Assembly (NCBI RefSeq): GCF_029223585.1
Contig: NZ_CP119423.1
Location: 1,302,001 to 1,366,000, forward strand
From: Photobacterium sp. DA100
GTDB taxonomy: Bacteria; Pseudomonadota; Gammaproteobacteria; Enterobacterales; Vibrionaceae
Direction: 5' to 3'
DNA length: 64,000 nt
Shown here: in pieces, positions 15,974 through 25,528 of the stretch
Position numbering within the stretch: position 1 is the stretch's first letter
Layout: every line of letters starts with the position of its first letter
The notes under the pieces: generated by a model
The model's input: only the letters and a program-made list of their open reading frames with translations
What the model was told of the DNA's origin: nothing
Database searches by the model: none
Made by a program: the position numbers and the translations under genes

Positions 15974-18883
15974 ATGGAAAAGAACATGAGTAATGTGTTT
16001 GACCTTGATGAGCTAAAACTCGCTTCAAATGTACCTGTTGTACATGATGTTTATGATTTAACACCTGATGAGTTGCTGCTTAGTCAAGAGCATTATGAAT
16101 CCGAAGTGCGATCGTATCCACGTCGTTTACCTCTGGCTATTGCCAAGGCTTCTGGTGCGCTGGTCGAAGACAGCCGTGGCCAATTATTCCTGGACTGCCT
16201 AGCCGGTGCCGGTACGTTGGCAATGGGGTACAACCACCCTGAAATTAACCAGGCAATTGTTGATCAGTTGCAAGCGGGTCTGCCATACCAGACATTGGAT
16301 ATCACTACGCCAGTTAAAGACAAATTCATCAAGGAGCTAATGAACTTCTTGCCTGATGAGTTTGCCAAGAATGCGCGTATTCAGTTCTGTGGCCCATCTG
16401 GCGCTGATGCCGTCGAAGCGGCGATCAAGCTTGCCAAGCAAACCACAGGCCGCAACACCATGGCAGCTTTCCACGGTGCTTACCATGGTATGACAAACGG
16501 CACCATGGCTATGATGGGTAACCTCAATACCAAAGCCCGTCGTCAAGGCCTGATGGCTGATGTTCATTTCCTACCTTTCCCATATAGCCTACGCTGCCCG
16601 TTTGGTATGCACGGCGAGGAAGGTGCTAAGCAGAGCCTGCGTTACATCGAGCGTATGCTTAATGATGACGAGAGTGGCGTGCAGAAGCCGGCGGCAATCA
16701 TTGTTGAGCCGGTTCAAGGTGAAGGTGGTGTGATCCCTGCGCCAGCATTCTGGCTGCGTGAGCTTCGCCGTATTACCCAAGAGCACGGCATCCTGCTGAT
16801 CTTTGATGAGATCCAGTGCGGTATTGGTAAGACTGGTTCGAACTTTGCTTTTGAAGAATCAGGTATTACCCCTGACATTCTGTGCCTGTCCAAAGCGGTA
16901 GGCGGCGGTTTGCCAATGTCGGTACTTATCTTTGATAAGTCTATCGATACCTGGAGACCAGGCGAGCACACGGGGACGTTCCGTGGTAACCAGTTGGCGA
17001 TGGCAACGGGTGCTAAGGCACTTGAAATTATCCGTCGTGATAACCTGGTTGAACATGCTAAGAAAGCGGGCCAATACCTGCGTGAAGGCCTGGAGCGAAT
17101 TGCGCAGTACACTGACTGTATTGCCGAAGTTCGCGGCAAGGGTCTGATGCTGGGTATCGAGATCTGTAAACCAGATGGTTCTAAGAACAAATTCGGCGAG
17201 CCAGAAGCGGCGCCAGAACTGACTATCGCGATTCAGCGCGCGGCACTTGAGCGCGGCCTGATCATCGAGAAAGGCGGTCGCCAGGGCTCAGTGCTACGTT
17301 TCCTACCGCCGTTGATCATCTCGTATGAGCAGTTGGATTTTGCCCTTGATGCTTTGAGCAAAGCCATCATTGCAACAGCAGGTCCAGCCAAGGCGAAAGA
17401 GCCTGTGGCGAGTGAAGCGGCCGATTGGCGTAACCACTTCATCCATACCGGCAAAGGCGGTGCGGACAAGTTCGAAGCGGCGCTGAACCAAACGACGCAA
17501 GTACTGAAGGGGGTTTTTGAGAATACTGACACCCCATATTCAGGCATGGATCCTCAGCAGCTGAAGACCATGATCAACAACATTGATCTGGACAACCAGC
17601 AAATGCCATTGGATTTGGTGATCGAGCAAACCGGTGAGCTGATTGCCAAGAACTCTATCATGGTTCAGCATCCGCACTGCATCGCGCACCTGCATACACC
17701 GCCGTTGCTACCGGCTGTTGCGGCTGAAGCCTTTATTGCCGCCCTTAACCAGTCTATGGACTCCTGGGATCAGGCAAGTGCAGCAACTTTTGTTGAGCAG
17801 AAGGTCGTTGACTGGCTATGCGAGCTGTACCAGTTGGGCACCCAAGCTGACGGTGTGTTCACCAGTGGCGGTACTCAATCCAACCTAATGGGCTTGCTGC
17901 TGGCACGCGATTGGGCGGCTGACACGATTTCTGGTCATAACATCCAGAAACAGGGCCTACCTGACTATGCAGCTAAGCTTCGTATCCTGTGTTCGAAGAA
18001 ATCGCATTTCACCGTACAGAAGTCCGCGTCGCTAATGGGGCTGGGTGAGAATGCCGTGGTGACGGTTGATACCAACCCTGACGGTACCATCAAGCTGGCT
18101 TCTCTGGTCAATACCATTGAAATGCTGAAAAACGACGGGCTACTGCCATTTGCCATGGTGGGTACTGCGGGTACGACTGACCACGGTGCGATTGACGACC
18201 TAAACGGCATGGCGGATGTTGCCCAGCAGCACAACCTATGGTTGCACGTTGATGGGGCTTACGGCGGTGCGCTGATTTTGAGCCGTCACAAGACGCGTCT
18301 GCACGGCATTGAGAAGGCCGACTCGGTAAGTGTCGACTTCCACAAGCTTTTCTATCAGCCAATCAGCTGCGGTGCAGTGCTGATTAAAGACAAAGAAAAC
18401 TTCAAGTATCTACTTCACCATGCAGATTACCTGAACCGTGAAGATGATCTGCTACCAAACCTGGTTGACAAGTCGATTGCGACGACCAAGCGTTTCGACG
18501 CCTTGAAGGTGTTGATGACGATGCAGTGTGTCGGTCCTCAGGCATTGGGTGCTATGTATGATCACCTTTTGAACCAGGCCCAGCAGGTTGCAGATATGAT
18601 TAACCAGTCGGCAGAATTTGAACTGTTGGCTGATCCGGCTCTATCAACTGTGTTGTTCCGCTACATCGGCAACAATGAAGAGTCGGCGCTAGATGGAATT
18701 AACAAACAACTACGCATTGATGCACTTGTTGAAGGCAAGGCGGTGCTGGGTGAAACCGTGGTGGATGGCAAAGTTGCCCTGAAATTCACGATTTTGAACC
18801 CATGTCTGACTATGTCTGACTTTGAATCATTACTAACAGAAATCAACCAGGTTGCAGCACAAGCTGAACGTAAACTTGGTTAA
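15974..18883 (+). CDS. Fused diaminobutyrate--2-oxoglutarate aminotransferase / diaminobutyrate decarboxylase
   Basis: A 969-residue bifunctional PLP enzyme that supplies 1,3-diaminopropane for norspermidine: the N-terminal half makes L-2,4-diaminobutyrate from aspartate semialdehyde, the C-terminal half decarboxylates it. Residues ~35-465 are a class III aminotransferase (FCGPSGADAVEAAIK, LIFDEIQCGIGKTG, PLP lysine Lys307 in LCLSKAVGGG). A linker near 470-490 leads into a group II decarboxylase (TSGGTQSNLMGLLLAR, HVDGAYGGAL, PLP lysine Lys791 in VDFHKLFYQP). In most bacteria these are separate genes; the fusion is known from vibrios (VC1625 type). ATG at 15974 and a second at 15986 are both possible starts. 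The carboxynorspermidine dehydrogenase gene follows after 74 bp. Confidence 0.95.
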   Translation: MEKNMSNVFDLDELKLASNVPVVHDVYDLTPDELLLSQEHYESEVRSYPRRLPLAIAKASGALVEDSRGQLFLDCLAGAGTLAMGYNHPEINQAIVDQLQAGLPYQTLDITTPVKDKFIKELMNFLPDEFAKNARIQFCGPSGADAVEAAIKLAKQTTGRNTMAAFHGAYHGMTNGTMAMMGNLNTKARRQGLMADVHFLPFPYSLRCPFGMHGEEGAKQSLRYIERMLNDDESGVQKPAAIIVEPVQGEGGVIPAPAFWLRELRRITQEHGILLIFDEIQCGIGKTGSNFAFEESGITPDILCLSKAVGGGLPMSVLIFDKSIDTWRPGEHTGTFRGNQLAMATGAKALEIIRRDNLVEHAKKAGQYLREGLERIAQYTDCIAEVRGKGLMLGIEICKPDGSKNKFGEPEAAPELTIAIQRAALERGLIIEKGGRQGSVLRFLPPLIISYEQLDFALDALSKAIIATAGPAKAKEPVASEAADWRNHFIHTGKGGADKFEAALNQTTQVLKGVFENTDTPYSGMDPQQLKTMINNIDLDNQQMPLDLVIEQTGELIAKNSIMVQHPHCIAHLHTPPLLPAVAAEAFIAALNQSMDSWDQASAATFVEQKVVDWLCELYQLGTQADGVFTSGGTQSNLMGLLLARDWAADTISGHNIQKQGLPDYAAKLRILCSKKSHFTVQKSASLMGLGENAVVTVDTNPDGTIKLASLVNTIEMLKNDGLLPFAMVGTAGTTDHGAIDDLNGMADVAQQHNLWLHVDGAYGGALILSRHKTRLHGIEKADSVSVDFHKLFYQPISCGAVLIKDKENFKYLLHHADYLNREDDLLPNLVDKSIATTKRFDALKVLMTMQCVGPQALGAMYDHLLNQAQQVADMINQSAEFELLADPALSTVLFRYIGNNEESALDGINKQLRIDALVEGKAVLGETVVDGKVALKFTILNPCLTMSDFESLLTEINQVAAQAERKLG

Positions 18884-18957
18884 GTAACTGGTACGGCACA
18901 GTTGTTGAGTCAGCTGTGCCGGAACACTCACTCATTTAATTATGGAATAAAGAAGAA

Positions 18958-20202
18958 ATGGCAATTCTACAGATTGGTGCTGGTGGTGTTGGCTGGGTAG
19001 TTGCACATAAAGCGGCTCAGAATAACGATGTTCTAGGTGATATTACTATCGCCTCTCGCACAGTTGGCAAGTGTGAGAAAATCATTGAGTCGATCAAGAA
19101 AAAGAACAACTTGAAAGACCCATCTAAGAAGCTAGAAGCACGTGCTGTGAATGCAGATGACGTTGACGCGCTAGTGGCACTAATCAAAGAAGTTCAGCCT
19201 GATCTTGTGATCAATGCTGGTCCTCCATGGGTAAACATGGCCATCATGGAAGCATGTTACCAGGCAAAAGTTTCTTACCTAGACACATCTGTAGCGGTAG
19301 ATCTATGTTCTGAAGGCCAGCAAGTACCAGAAGCGTACGATTGGCAGTGGGGTTACCGCGAGAAGTTCGAACAAGCGGGCATCACCGGTATCCTAGGTGC
19401 TGGCTTCGATCCAGGCGTAGTATCTGTATTTGCAGCGTACGCGGTTAAGCACCTGTTCGACGAAATCGACACCATTGACGTAATGGACGTTAATGCGGGC
19501 GACCACGGCAAGAAGTTTGCCACCAACTTCGACCCAGAAACTAACATGCTGGAAATCCAGGGTGACTCTTTCTACTGGGAAAACGAAGAGTGGAAACAAG
19601 TACCGTGTCACTCACGTATGCTTGAGTTTGACTTCCCACTAGTGGGCACTCACAAAGTTTACTCAATGGCGCACGATGAAGTTCGCTCGATGAAAGAATT
19701 CATCCCAGCTAAGCGCATCGAATTCTGGATGGGCTTCGGTGACAAGTACCTGAACTACTTCAACTGTATGCGTGATATCGGTCTACTGAGCCCGGATCCG
19801 CTAACACTGCACGACGGCACTGTGGTTCAGCCACTACACGTACTGAAAGCACTACTGCCAGATCCAACCTCTCTAGCGCCGGGCTACACAGGTAAAACCT
19901 GTATCGGTACTTGGGTTCAGGGTAAGAAAGACGGCAAAGAGCGTTCTGTCTTCATCTACAACAATGCTGATCACGAAGTGGCCTACGAAGATGTTGAGCA
20001 CCAAGCGATCTCTTACACCACTGGTGTACCGGCGATCACTGCAGCACTTCAGTACTTCCGTGGCAAGTGGGCAGACAAAGGCGTGTTCAACATGGAGCAG
20101 CTAGACCCAGATCCGTTCCTAGAAACCATGCCAGAAATCGGTCTAGATTGGCATGTTCAGGAGCTGGAAGTTGGTCAGCCTGACATCAAGATTCTGAAAT
20201 AA
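18958..20202 (+). CDS. Carboxynorspermidine/carboxyspermidine dehydrogenase (synthase)
   Basis: A 414-residue cytoplasmic NADPH-dependent enzyme related to saccharopine dehydrogenase. It condenses diaminopropane (or putrescine) with aspartate semialdehyde and reduces the Schiff base to carboxynorspermidine (or carboxyspermidine). The Rossmann motif QIGAGGVGWVVAHKAA opens the protein; NAGPPWVNMAIMEAC and LDTSVAVDL follow, then ILGAGFDPGVVSVFA and the long C-terminal domain. It corresponds to VC1624 of V. cholerae by family and order. Codon use is strongly biased to preferred codons, so it should be highly expressed. It lies between the fused aminotransferase/decarboxylase and nspC. Confidence 0.95.
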   Translation: MAILQIGAGGVGWVVAHKAAQNNDVLGDITIASRTVGKCEKIIESIKKKNNLKDPSKKLEARAVNADDVDALVALIKEVQPDLVINAGPPWVNMAIMEACYQAKVSYLDTSVAVDLCSEGQQVPEAYDWQWGYREKFEQAGITGILGAGFDPGVVSVFAAYAVKHLFDEIDTIDVMDVNAGDHGKKFATNFDPETNMLEIQGDSFYWENEEWKQVPCHSRMLEFDFPLVGTHKVYSMAHDEVRSMKEFIPAKRIEFWMGFGDKYLNYFNCMRDIGLLSPDPLTLHDGTVVQPLHVLKALLPDPTSLAPGYTGKTCIGTWVQGKKDGKERSVFIYNNADHEVAYEDVEHQAISYTTGVPAITAALQYFRGKWADKGVFNMEQLDPDPFLETMPEIGLDWHVQELEVGQPDIKILK

Positions 20203-20505
20203 GGCCCTGAGCTGGTTGTTTCTCTCCATGGCGGTGTCGGAAGTACTCATTTATGACTATAAACTCCGTGCTTCCTCCTAGCCCTGAAGAGAATCACCGG
20301 CGCTCAGAACCGTATTTGGAAAAGTAAGATTAGAAGGGAGCAGCTACTGCTCCCTTCTTAGTACGATTGATTAGGTTTGGATACATAGATTGGTTGTTGC
20401 TTGGGATATTTATTTGCTTTGTCCTGTCTGAACGCAGTGAGTTACTAAGCAGAGAAATATCTCAAGCAACTATCAGGCAGACAAACCTGAACGCGGAACA
20501 GAACA
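20203..20505. other. Intergenic gap with a hairpin before nspC
   Basis: A perfect 12-bp stem with a 3-nt loop (AGAAGGGAGCAG at 20332-20343, CTGCTCCCTTCT at 20347-20358) lies mid-gap. It is not followed by a T run, so it may attenuate or separate nspC from the two genes before it rather than terminate fully. The remaining ~150 bp may hold an nspC promoter; no gene is seen. Confidence 0.5.
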
Positions 20506-21645
20506 ATGACATTTAAGAAAGAAGAATTGAAAACACCTTACTTCATGATCAATGAAGATAAGCTGATTGCCAACTTAGAAAAAGCCAAGCAGCTCAAAGA
20601 GCTTTCAGGTGTAAAACTGGTATTGGCCCTGAAGTGTTTCTCAACCTGGGGCGTGTTTGACATCATCAAGCCATACCTAGACGGCACAACCAGCAGCGGC
20701 CCGTTTGAAGTGAAGCTGGGCTACGAAACATTCGGCGGCGAAACGCACGCTTACAGCGTGGGTTACAGCGAAGATGACGTTCGTGAAGTGGCAGATATCT
20801 GCGACAAGATGATCTTCAACTCGCAAAGCCAGCTAGCGGCTTACCGCCATATCGTAGAAGGCAAAGCATCGCTGGGCCTGCGCCTGAACCCTGGGGTGAG
20901 CTACGCAGGCCAAGATCTGGCAAACCCAGCCCGTCAGTTCTCCCGCTTGGGTGTACAGGCTGACCATATCAAACCAGAAGTCTTTGACGATATTGATGGT
21001 GTGATGTTCCACATGAACTGTGAGAACAAAGACGTAGATGCGTTTATTGGCCTGTTGGACTCAATCTCAGAGCAGTTTGGCGAATACCTTAATAAGCTCG
21101 ATTGGGTAAGCATGGGGGGCGGCGTATTCTTTACCTGGCCGGGCTATGATATCGAGAAGCTAGGACTTGCGCTAAAAGCATTCTCTGAGAAACACGGTGT
21201 GCAAATGTACCTTGAGCCGGGTGAAGCGATCATCACTAAAACCACTGACCTTGTGGTGACAGTGGTAGACATCGTTGAAAACGTGAAAAAGACCGCTATC
21301 GTTGATTCGGCCACCGAAGCTCACCGTTTGGATACCCTTATCTACGACGAGCCAGCCTCGGTGTTTGAAGCGTCTGACAACGGCGAGCACGAATACGTGA
21401 TCGGTTCTTGTTCATGCCTGGCCGGCGATCAGTTCTGTGTCGCTAACTTTGACCAGCCGCTAGAGATTGGCCAGAAGCTTCACATCATGGATAGCGCGGG
21501 CTACACCATGGTGAAATTGAACTGGTTCAATGGTCTGAAGATGCCGTCTATCTACTGCGAGCGCAGCAACGGCGATATCCAAATGCTTAACGAGTTTGGC
21601 TACGACGACTTCAAGCGTTCGTTGTCGCAGTGGTCGGTATCGTGA
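20506..21645 (+). CDS. nspC: Carboxynorspermidine decarboxylase
   Basis: NspC is a 379-residue PLP enzyme of the alanine racemase-fold decarboxylases that converts carboxynorspermidine to norspermidine (or carboxyspermidine to spermidine), the last step of the pathway. The PLP lysine is Lys43 in [10 protein letters not shown]. Other family landmarks are [39 protein letters not shown] and the catalytic Cys region [11 protein letters not shown]. In V. cholerae norspermidine acts through NspS/MbaA to promote biofilm; the sensor genes are not in this window. Preferred-codon use resembles that of the dehydrogenase gene. A strong terminator follows at 21686. Confidence 0.96.
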   Translation: MTFKKEELKTPYFMINEDKLIANLEKAKQLKELSGVKLVLALKCFSTWGVFDIIKPYLDGTTSSGPFEVKLGYETFGGETHAYSVGYSEDDVREVADICDKMIFNSQSQLAAYRHIVEGKASLGLRLNPGVSYAGQDLANPARQFSRLGVQADHIKPEVFDDIDGVMFHMNCENKDVDAFIGLLDSISEQFGEYLNKLDWVSMGGGVFFTWPGYDIEKLGLALKAFSEKHGVQMYLEPGEAIITKTTDLVVTVVDIVENVKKTAIVDSATEAHRLDTLIYDEPASVFEASDNGEHEYVIGSCSCLAGDQFCVANFDQPLEIGQKLHIMDSAGYTMVKLNWFNGLKMPSIYCERSNGDIQMLNEFGYDDFKRSLSQWSVS

Positions 21646-21685
21646 TATAGAAACGCCGTCCGGTTAGGCTGCGGAGAGGTTATAG

Positions 21686-21716
21686 GGGATCTAAGTCAGG
21701 CTTAGATCCCTTTTTT
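21686..21716 (+). terminator. Terminator after nspC
   Basis: GGGATCTAAG and CTTAGATCCC form a perfect 10-bp stem with a 5-nt loop, followed by six T residues. Confidence 0.93.
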
Positions 21717-21871
21717 ATTGATAACGGGTGGGAAATCCCCCCTTATGAAAAAGCGGTCAGCGCTAAGACGCTGATGTCCATATCACAATCAGTAGAATTA
21801 TTGCTGACACACTTTTGCCCAATTTCTTGCTAGGGATGACAATTCGCTGATTTTAACTTGCTGAATAATTT

Positions 21872-22210
21872 TCAGCCTATTCGGGTAATAAAGGTTTTCT
21901 CGTCATCCACAAAAGCCACAAAGCCGCCGTGATAGATAAACACCCGACCACGACCCTCAACGAGGCAGGCAAGCTGTGGGTTCAAATCTTCTTCGTTATC
22001 CTTGCTTTGAAAAGTGCCAGTATCGGTGATTACGCCGCTGAGTGTAGGCAAATATCCATAAGTGCGCTTGGCTTGATCAATCAGGTTCAATTCGCTGGCG
22101 GTAGAGAAGCAAGAGGGGATCGCACCGGCTTCTTCGATAAATATAGTTTTCAGTTCTTCAAAAGCTGTAATCACCAGCCAGTCGATGCCGTTAACATGAT
22201 GGATAAACAT
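21872..22210 (-). CDS. Conserved-type hypothetical protein, 112 aa
   Basis: I do not recognise a family. The predicted soluble protein begins MFIHHVNGIDWLVITAFEEL and ends with a segment of short beta strands (GRVFIYHGGFVAFVDDEKTF). ATG at 22210 has a GAGA about 8 nt upstream; a GTG 39 bp further out is a weaker alternative. Amino-acid composition and codon use look genuine. It is convergent with nspC; a hypothetical gene often follows nspC in vibrios, so this may be its relative, but that is from memory of gene order. Confidence 0.6.
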   Translation of the reverse strand: MFIHHVNGIDWLVITAFEELKTIFIEEAGAIPSCFSTASELNLIDQAKRTYGYLPTLSGVITDTGTFQSKDNEEDLNPQLACLVEGRGRVFIYHGGFVAFVDDEKTFITRIG

Positions 22211-22548
22211 TAGAGTTTCTCGGTAATTCTGATGCGGAGATCTTATCACTATCAGGGTAGGGCGTAGTAGAGATTTAGTTGCTAAAGGCGGTAATTCTGT
22301 GCCATTTCCAGATATTTACTAGGCTAACTTGAAACACGTTTTTGCCCCTTTCTGCGATAACAAACTGGTTTCTTCCTGTCACCTGATAACTGAGTAGCAA
22401 TATGTTCTCTAATGGCTCTCTGTGATGTTTTAACTCAGTGTAAATGAAAAGCTCTAATTGCTAGCACAAGCCGATAGTGTTCAAATACTTATTAAAAGAG
22501 AATGCGCCAAGCTCAGTGGGGGCTAAGCTAGGCGCACAAAGAGTGACG
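22211..22548. other. Intergenic region with a hairpin for the leftward OM-protein gene
   Basis: No gene is seen. At 22502-22536 an imperfect stem with TGCGCC/GGCGCA outer arms follows the outer-membrane protein gene on the reverse strand and ends in a modestly T-rich stretch; it may be that gene's terminator. Confidence 0.45.
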
Positions 22549-24222
22549 TTAGAAACGATAACCAAAATTTAACGTCATCGAATCTCGCGTTTCGCCTTTG
22601 TTATACATAAAGGTCAGATTGTAGTTTCTGTCAAATTGCTTATTAAACCCGACAACATAAGCCCATTTGTTCAAATCTACGCCTATGTCGTAATCGAACT
22701 CGATATCGCCGGCTTTAACGTGCCCATCCATGCGTGGTTCTAGGCCTTGGTATTCTGCCCCGACAAAGAGTTGTGCACGATAGTCAACCAACTGATAGCC
22801 AAGCATAGGTTGAATGGTGGCAATGGGTTCGCCCCAATCAGTGATTCCTTTCAGGCGTGTTTGTGAGACAGTGCCTGTCACCGATGCAAAAAACTCGCGA
22901 TACCCAACGGAGAGTGTGGTGCCGATACCACGTAAATCGTATTCGAGGTGCAAGGGGATCTCAACATTGCCTGTGTGACACAAGCGACCATAAGTTTCAC
23001 TATCACAGAACTTATCACCAAGTCCAGGGCGTCCGGGCAGGGCTGGTAATTGGTTAAGCTTATCACGGATGAACTCTCCCGCAGCGCCGGTGTACTCAGC
23101 ATCTACTTTAGCATCGACGTTAATTTTGCCGATGTAGCCAAACACATTCCAAAAAGGAAGAATGTTGATATCACCACGAATGTTTAGACTCTCGGCTTTG
23201 ACCGTCCCAATCGAACCCCCAGGATCAAACAGGTCATTCAGCCTGACACCATTGATGGTAAAGTCGTTAAAGGGAATGTTCATGTTTTGATTTCTATAGG
23301 CCACAGATACCCCATACGGTAGTGGCAGATCAATCCCTTTTCTTCGTACTATGTCTCCCATTAATGGAAAGGTGCGATCCAGTTTGACACTCACTTCACG
23401 AATGCGTGGGTCTGATACTTCGGTGAGTAGTGCTTGATGAATGATGTCCACGCCGCGCTCTTCACTATAAAGTGCTACAGGTTGAGCGACGGAACTGACA
23501 TGAACAGGTTGGCTCTTCTTAGTGCCGTTAATGTCGATCGCTTTTTTGCTTAGGGGCAGTTTGCCACTACCGAGCGTCGCGAAAGTTATGGTTTGGCGAT
23601 AGCTGGCGACACGGACACCATCATAATCAAAGGGTTTGGCATTGGTAATGGTCATCAGCTGAGGCACGCCATCTTTTACAGTGATATTGACACGCATGAA
23701 GCGAAAGTACGCGATGTCTTGCGGCAAACCATATTTAGAATAATTGAAGCTCACTACACTTGTGCCATCGGGCAAGTCTGTAGCTGTAACGCTGGTTGGG
23801 TCGTAGCTTTGTGCGTAGTCACGCAATCGATATTCTGTGCGAGTGTTGCGCTCAATTTCGCTGATCGCATCATCTTGCTCATCCAGTTCATTGGGGTTGT
23901 ACTTGATACGTAAATCAATATTGCCTTTTTCATCGGTATTTTTGACCAGAAAAACACGAGATTTGCGCACTTGGTCGCCGATAGTGATTTGGCGCTCAAC
24001 ATGTTCAACTAAGTGCTCTCCAGCAGTTAGGGAGCTTAAACCCAATCGCGGCAAATCGTCGCTGATGCCATAGCGATTAAATACCTCTTGACCATGAGCC
24101 ATGATTTCTGTAAGGGATTGAGTGTCAGTGATCTGTTGTTGTTCCGTACCTAGGCTGCCAAAGCTGATGAGTGAGCTGATAAGTGCAGTCAGTAAAATCG
24201 GTTTGTTTGCTAGTTTACGCAT
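22549..24222 (-). CDS. Outer-membrane beta-barrel protein of unknown function, 557 aa
   Basis: An exported protein: MRKLANKPILLTALISSLIS is a signal peptide. The first ~300 residues form a soluble region with LVEHVERQITIGDQ, then a C-terminal part of alternating amphipathic strands (YDLRGIGTTLSVGYREFFAS, MLGYQLVDYRAQLFVGAEYQ) ending in NFGYRF; a terminal aromatic Phe is the signal for BAM-dependent outer-membrane insertion. Two Cys (CDSETYGRLC) may form a disulphide. Start at 24222 was chosen because 21 upstream residues lack export features. A copy of the 23-bp palindrome found throughout this region (24385-24407) lies 163-185 bp upstream. I do not recognise the family. The next gene to its right is another outer-membrane protein. 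Confidence 0.75.
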   Translation of the reverse strand: MRKLANKPILLTALISSLISFGSLGTEQQQITDTQSLTEIMAHGQEVFNRYGISDDLPRLGLSSLTAGEHLVEHVERQITIGDQVRKSRVFLVKNTDEKGNIDLRIKYNPNELDEQDDAISEIERNTRTEYRLRDYAQSYDPTSVTATDLPDGTSVVSFNYSKYGLPQDIAYFRFMRVNITVKDGVPQLMTITNAKPFDYDGVRVASYRQTITFATLGSGKLPLSKKAIDINGTKKSQPVHVSSVAQPVALYSEERGVDIIHQALLTEVSDPRIREVSVKLDRTFPLMGDIVRRKGIDLPLPYGVSVAYRNQNMNIPFNDFTINGVRLNDLFDPGGSIGTVKAESLNIRGDINILPFWNVFGYIGKINVDAKVDAEYTGAAGEFIRDKLNQLPALPGRPGLGDKFCDSETYGRLCHTGNVEIPLHLEYDLRGIGTTLSVGYREFFASVTGTVSQTRLKGITDWGEPIATIQPMLGYQLVDYRAQLFVGAEYQGLEPRMDGHVKAGDIEFDYDIGVDLNKWAYVVGFNKQFDRNYNLTFMYNKGETRDSMTLNFGYRF

Positions 24223-24384
24223 AGTCGTTTTGCTCCAAATCCATCGTTTTTCACCCCTAAGAAAATGCGATGGTTTGCTAATCACAGAACCGCCTTGTTC
24301 TATGTGGTTGTGTTTGCAGCCCTTTTTTTACTCAGTGGGCTTGGCAATGATTTTATCGTCGAACACTGCGCGCCAATAATCGGG

Positions 24385-24407
24385 TTTGGAGGATGAGATC
24401 CTCCCGT
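24385..24407. promoter_or_regulatory. Palindrome copy 1 (weakest), upstream of OM-protein gene
   Basis: TTTGGAGG, ATGAGAT, CCTCCCGT: shares the GGRT...TCCT core of the palindrome family at 25343, 28070, 28187 and 31844, with degenerate outer arms. It lies 163-185 bp upstream of the 557-residue OM-protein start. Confidence 0.4.
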
Positions 24408-24445
24408 ATAGGCGCCAGCGAAATGGACCTCACCTATTGGCCTAA

Positions 24446-24474
24446 CAAAAAAAGCCTGCGTTTTCACGCAGGCT
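24446..24474 (-). terminator. Terminator of the 252-aa OM-protein gene
   Basis: On the reverse strand AGCCTGCG and CGCAGGCT with a 6-nt loop are followed by seven T residues. Confidence 0.9.
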
Positions 24475-24509
24475 GATTTAAGGACAGTAGGACAGATTAA
24501 ATGAGAGAC

Positions 24510-25268
24510 TTATAGGTACACTTTGTAGTTAAACCATACGCGATTCTCATTGATGTCGACGGATTTACTGCTCGACTCCATGCTGCCAGAGGTGTTTTCA
24601 AACTTAACTTGGCCCCAACGTGTTTTATCCGCGCTCAGTGGTGTCGCTGCCATCAAGGTGGTTTTTACTGTGGTTGAGTCGATGTCACCGCTCAAGTAAG
24701 TCAACTCAGGGTATAACGCTAAGAAAGTTCCATCTTGGCCGGTTTTCCAGACCGCGTATGCCGCGCCCATTCCGCCAACCAGGCTATCGTCAGTCACGTT
24801 AAACGCATTCATTGATTGGTCCGAATAAGTACCGGTCAGTGCGCCGACACGCGCAAAAAAGGTTAATGAGTCAATTGGGGTACGGAAAATTGAAATGGCA
24901 CCCAGTGCGGCCGTGGTTGCTGTATCATTGTCGATGACATCAAGCGAAACCGCGACACGGGGAGATATTGAGTTTCCAGTATTGAACACGTGGAAGTACT
25001 GGAAGCGGCTATCGCTATAATCGCCTTCGTTGTTCATCGTCCCTTCTACCGAGAACATCGACTCCATACCATTTTCGTATTGGTAGGAGATAGAGGCAGA
25101 GGCTTTAACATCCCCATCGTTGCTGGCACCGACATAAAAGGTTGAGTAGGCACGAGTCATATCTGACGCGTCAAGGGCTTCGCTGTTTGCATTGTCTGCA
25201 GCGTGAGCGCCTGCAACAAGAGTGCTACCGATAAGAGTGGTTAAAAGTGCTTTTTGGAAATGGTTCAT
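24510..25268 (-). CDS. Outer-membrane barrel protein, 252 aa
   Basis: Residues 1-23 (MNHFQKALLTTLIGSTLVAG, cleaved after AHA) form a signal peptide. The mature protein is rich in alternating polar/hydrophobic strands with Gly and aromatic residues (YSTFYVGASNDGDVKASASI, VGGMGAAYAVWKTGQDGTFL, LYPELTYLSGDIDSTTVKTT) and ends NRVWFNYKVYL, consistent with a small beta-barrel of 8 to 12 strands. I cannot name the family; it resembles small outer-membrane channels in style only. A strong copy of the regional palindrome (25343-25365) lies 75-97 bp before the ATG, a position usual for activation by a LysR-type regulator. Its own terminator separates it from the next gene. Confidence 0.78.
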   Translation of the reverse strand: MNHFQKALLTTLIGSTLVAGAHAADNANSEALDASDMTRAYSTFYVGASNDGDVKASASISYQYENGMESMFSVEGTMNNEGDYSDSRFQYFHVFNTGNSISPRVAVSLDVIDNDTATTAALGAISIFRTPIDSLTFFARVGALTGTYSDQSMNAFNVTDDSLVGGMGAAYAVWKTGQDGTFLALYPELTYLSGDIDSTTVKTTLMAATPLSADKTRWGQVKFENTSGSMESSSKSVDINENRVWFNYKVYL

Positions 25269-25342
25269 AGTAAGTTTTCCACAAGTTGTATTGATAGGAA
25301 TGTGGAGATTTTATGAGGGAATTTGAAAGCGAGTTAATCGCA

Positions 25343-25365
25343 TATGATGGATCTAATCCTACAAT
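25343..25365. promoter_or_regulatory. Palindrome copy 2, upstream of 252-aa OM-protein gene
   Basis: TATGATGG, ATCTAAT, CCTACAAT: matches the regional consensus (TAYGTAGG, 7-nt centre, CCTACRTA) closely on the right arm. It is 75-97 bp upstream of the start codon at 25268. Confidence 0.6.
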
Positions 25366-25446
25366 GTGGGCTAAAAAAGCGTTTTTATGATGAGAGTTTC
25401 GTTGCTTTTTGCTTTGAGTAACGAACAAAAGCAGAGTGTTTAATGA

Positions 25447-25480
25447 AACAAAAACAGCCTCGGCGAAAACTAAGGCTGTT
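25447..25480 (-). terminator. Terminator of the efflux operon
   Basis: On the reverse strand AACAGCCT and AGGCTGTT arms, followed by TTTTTG, lie about 50 bp after the FUSC stop codon. Confidence 0.75.
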
Positions 25481-25528
25481 GAATTGACGACTTTTGACGT
25501 TCTGTGAGGTAGCGGAAACGGTAAATGA

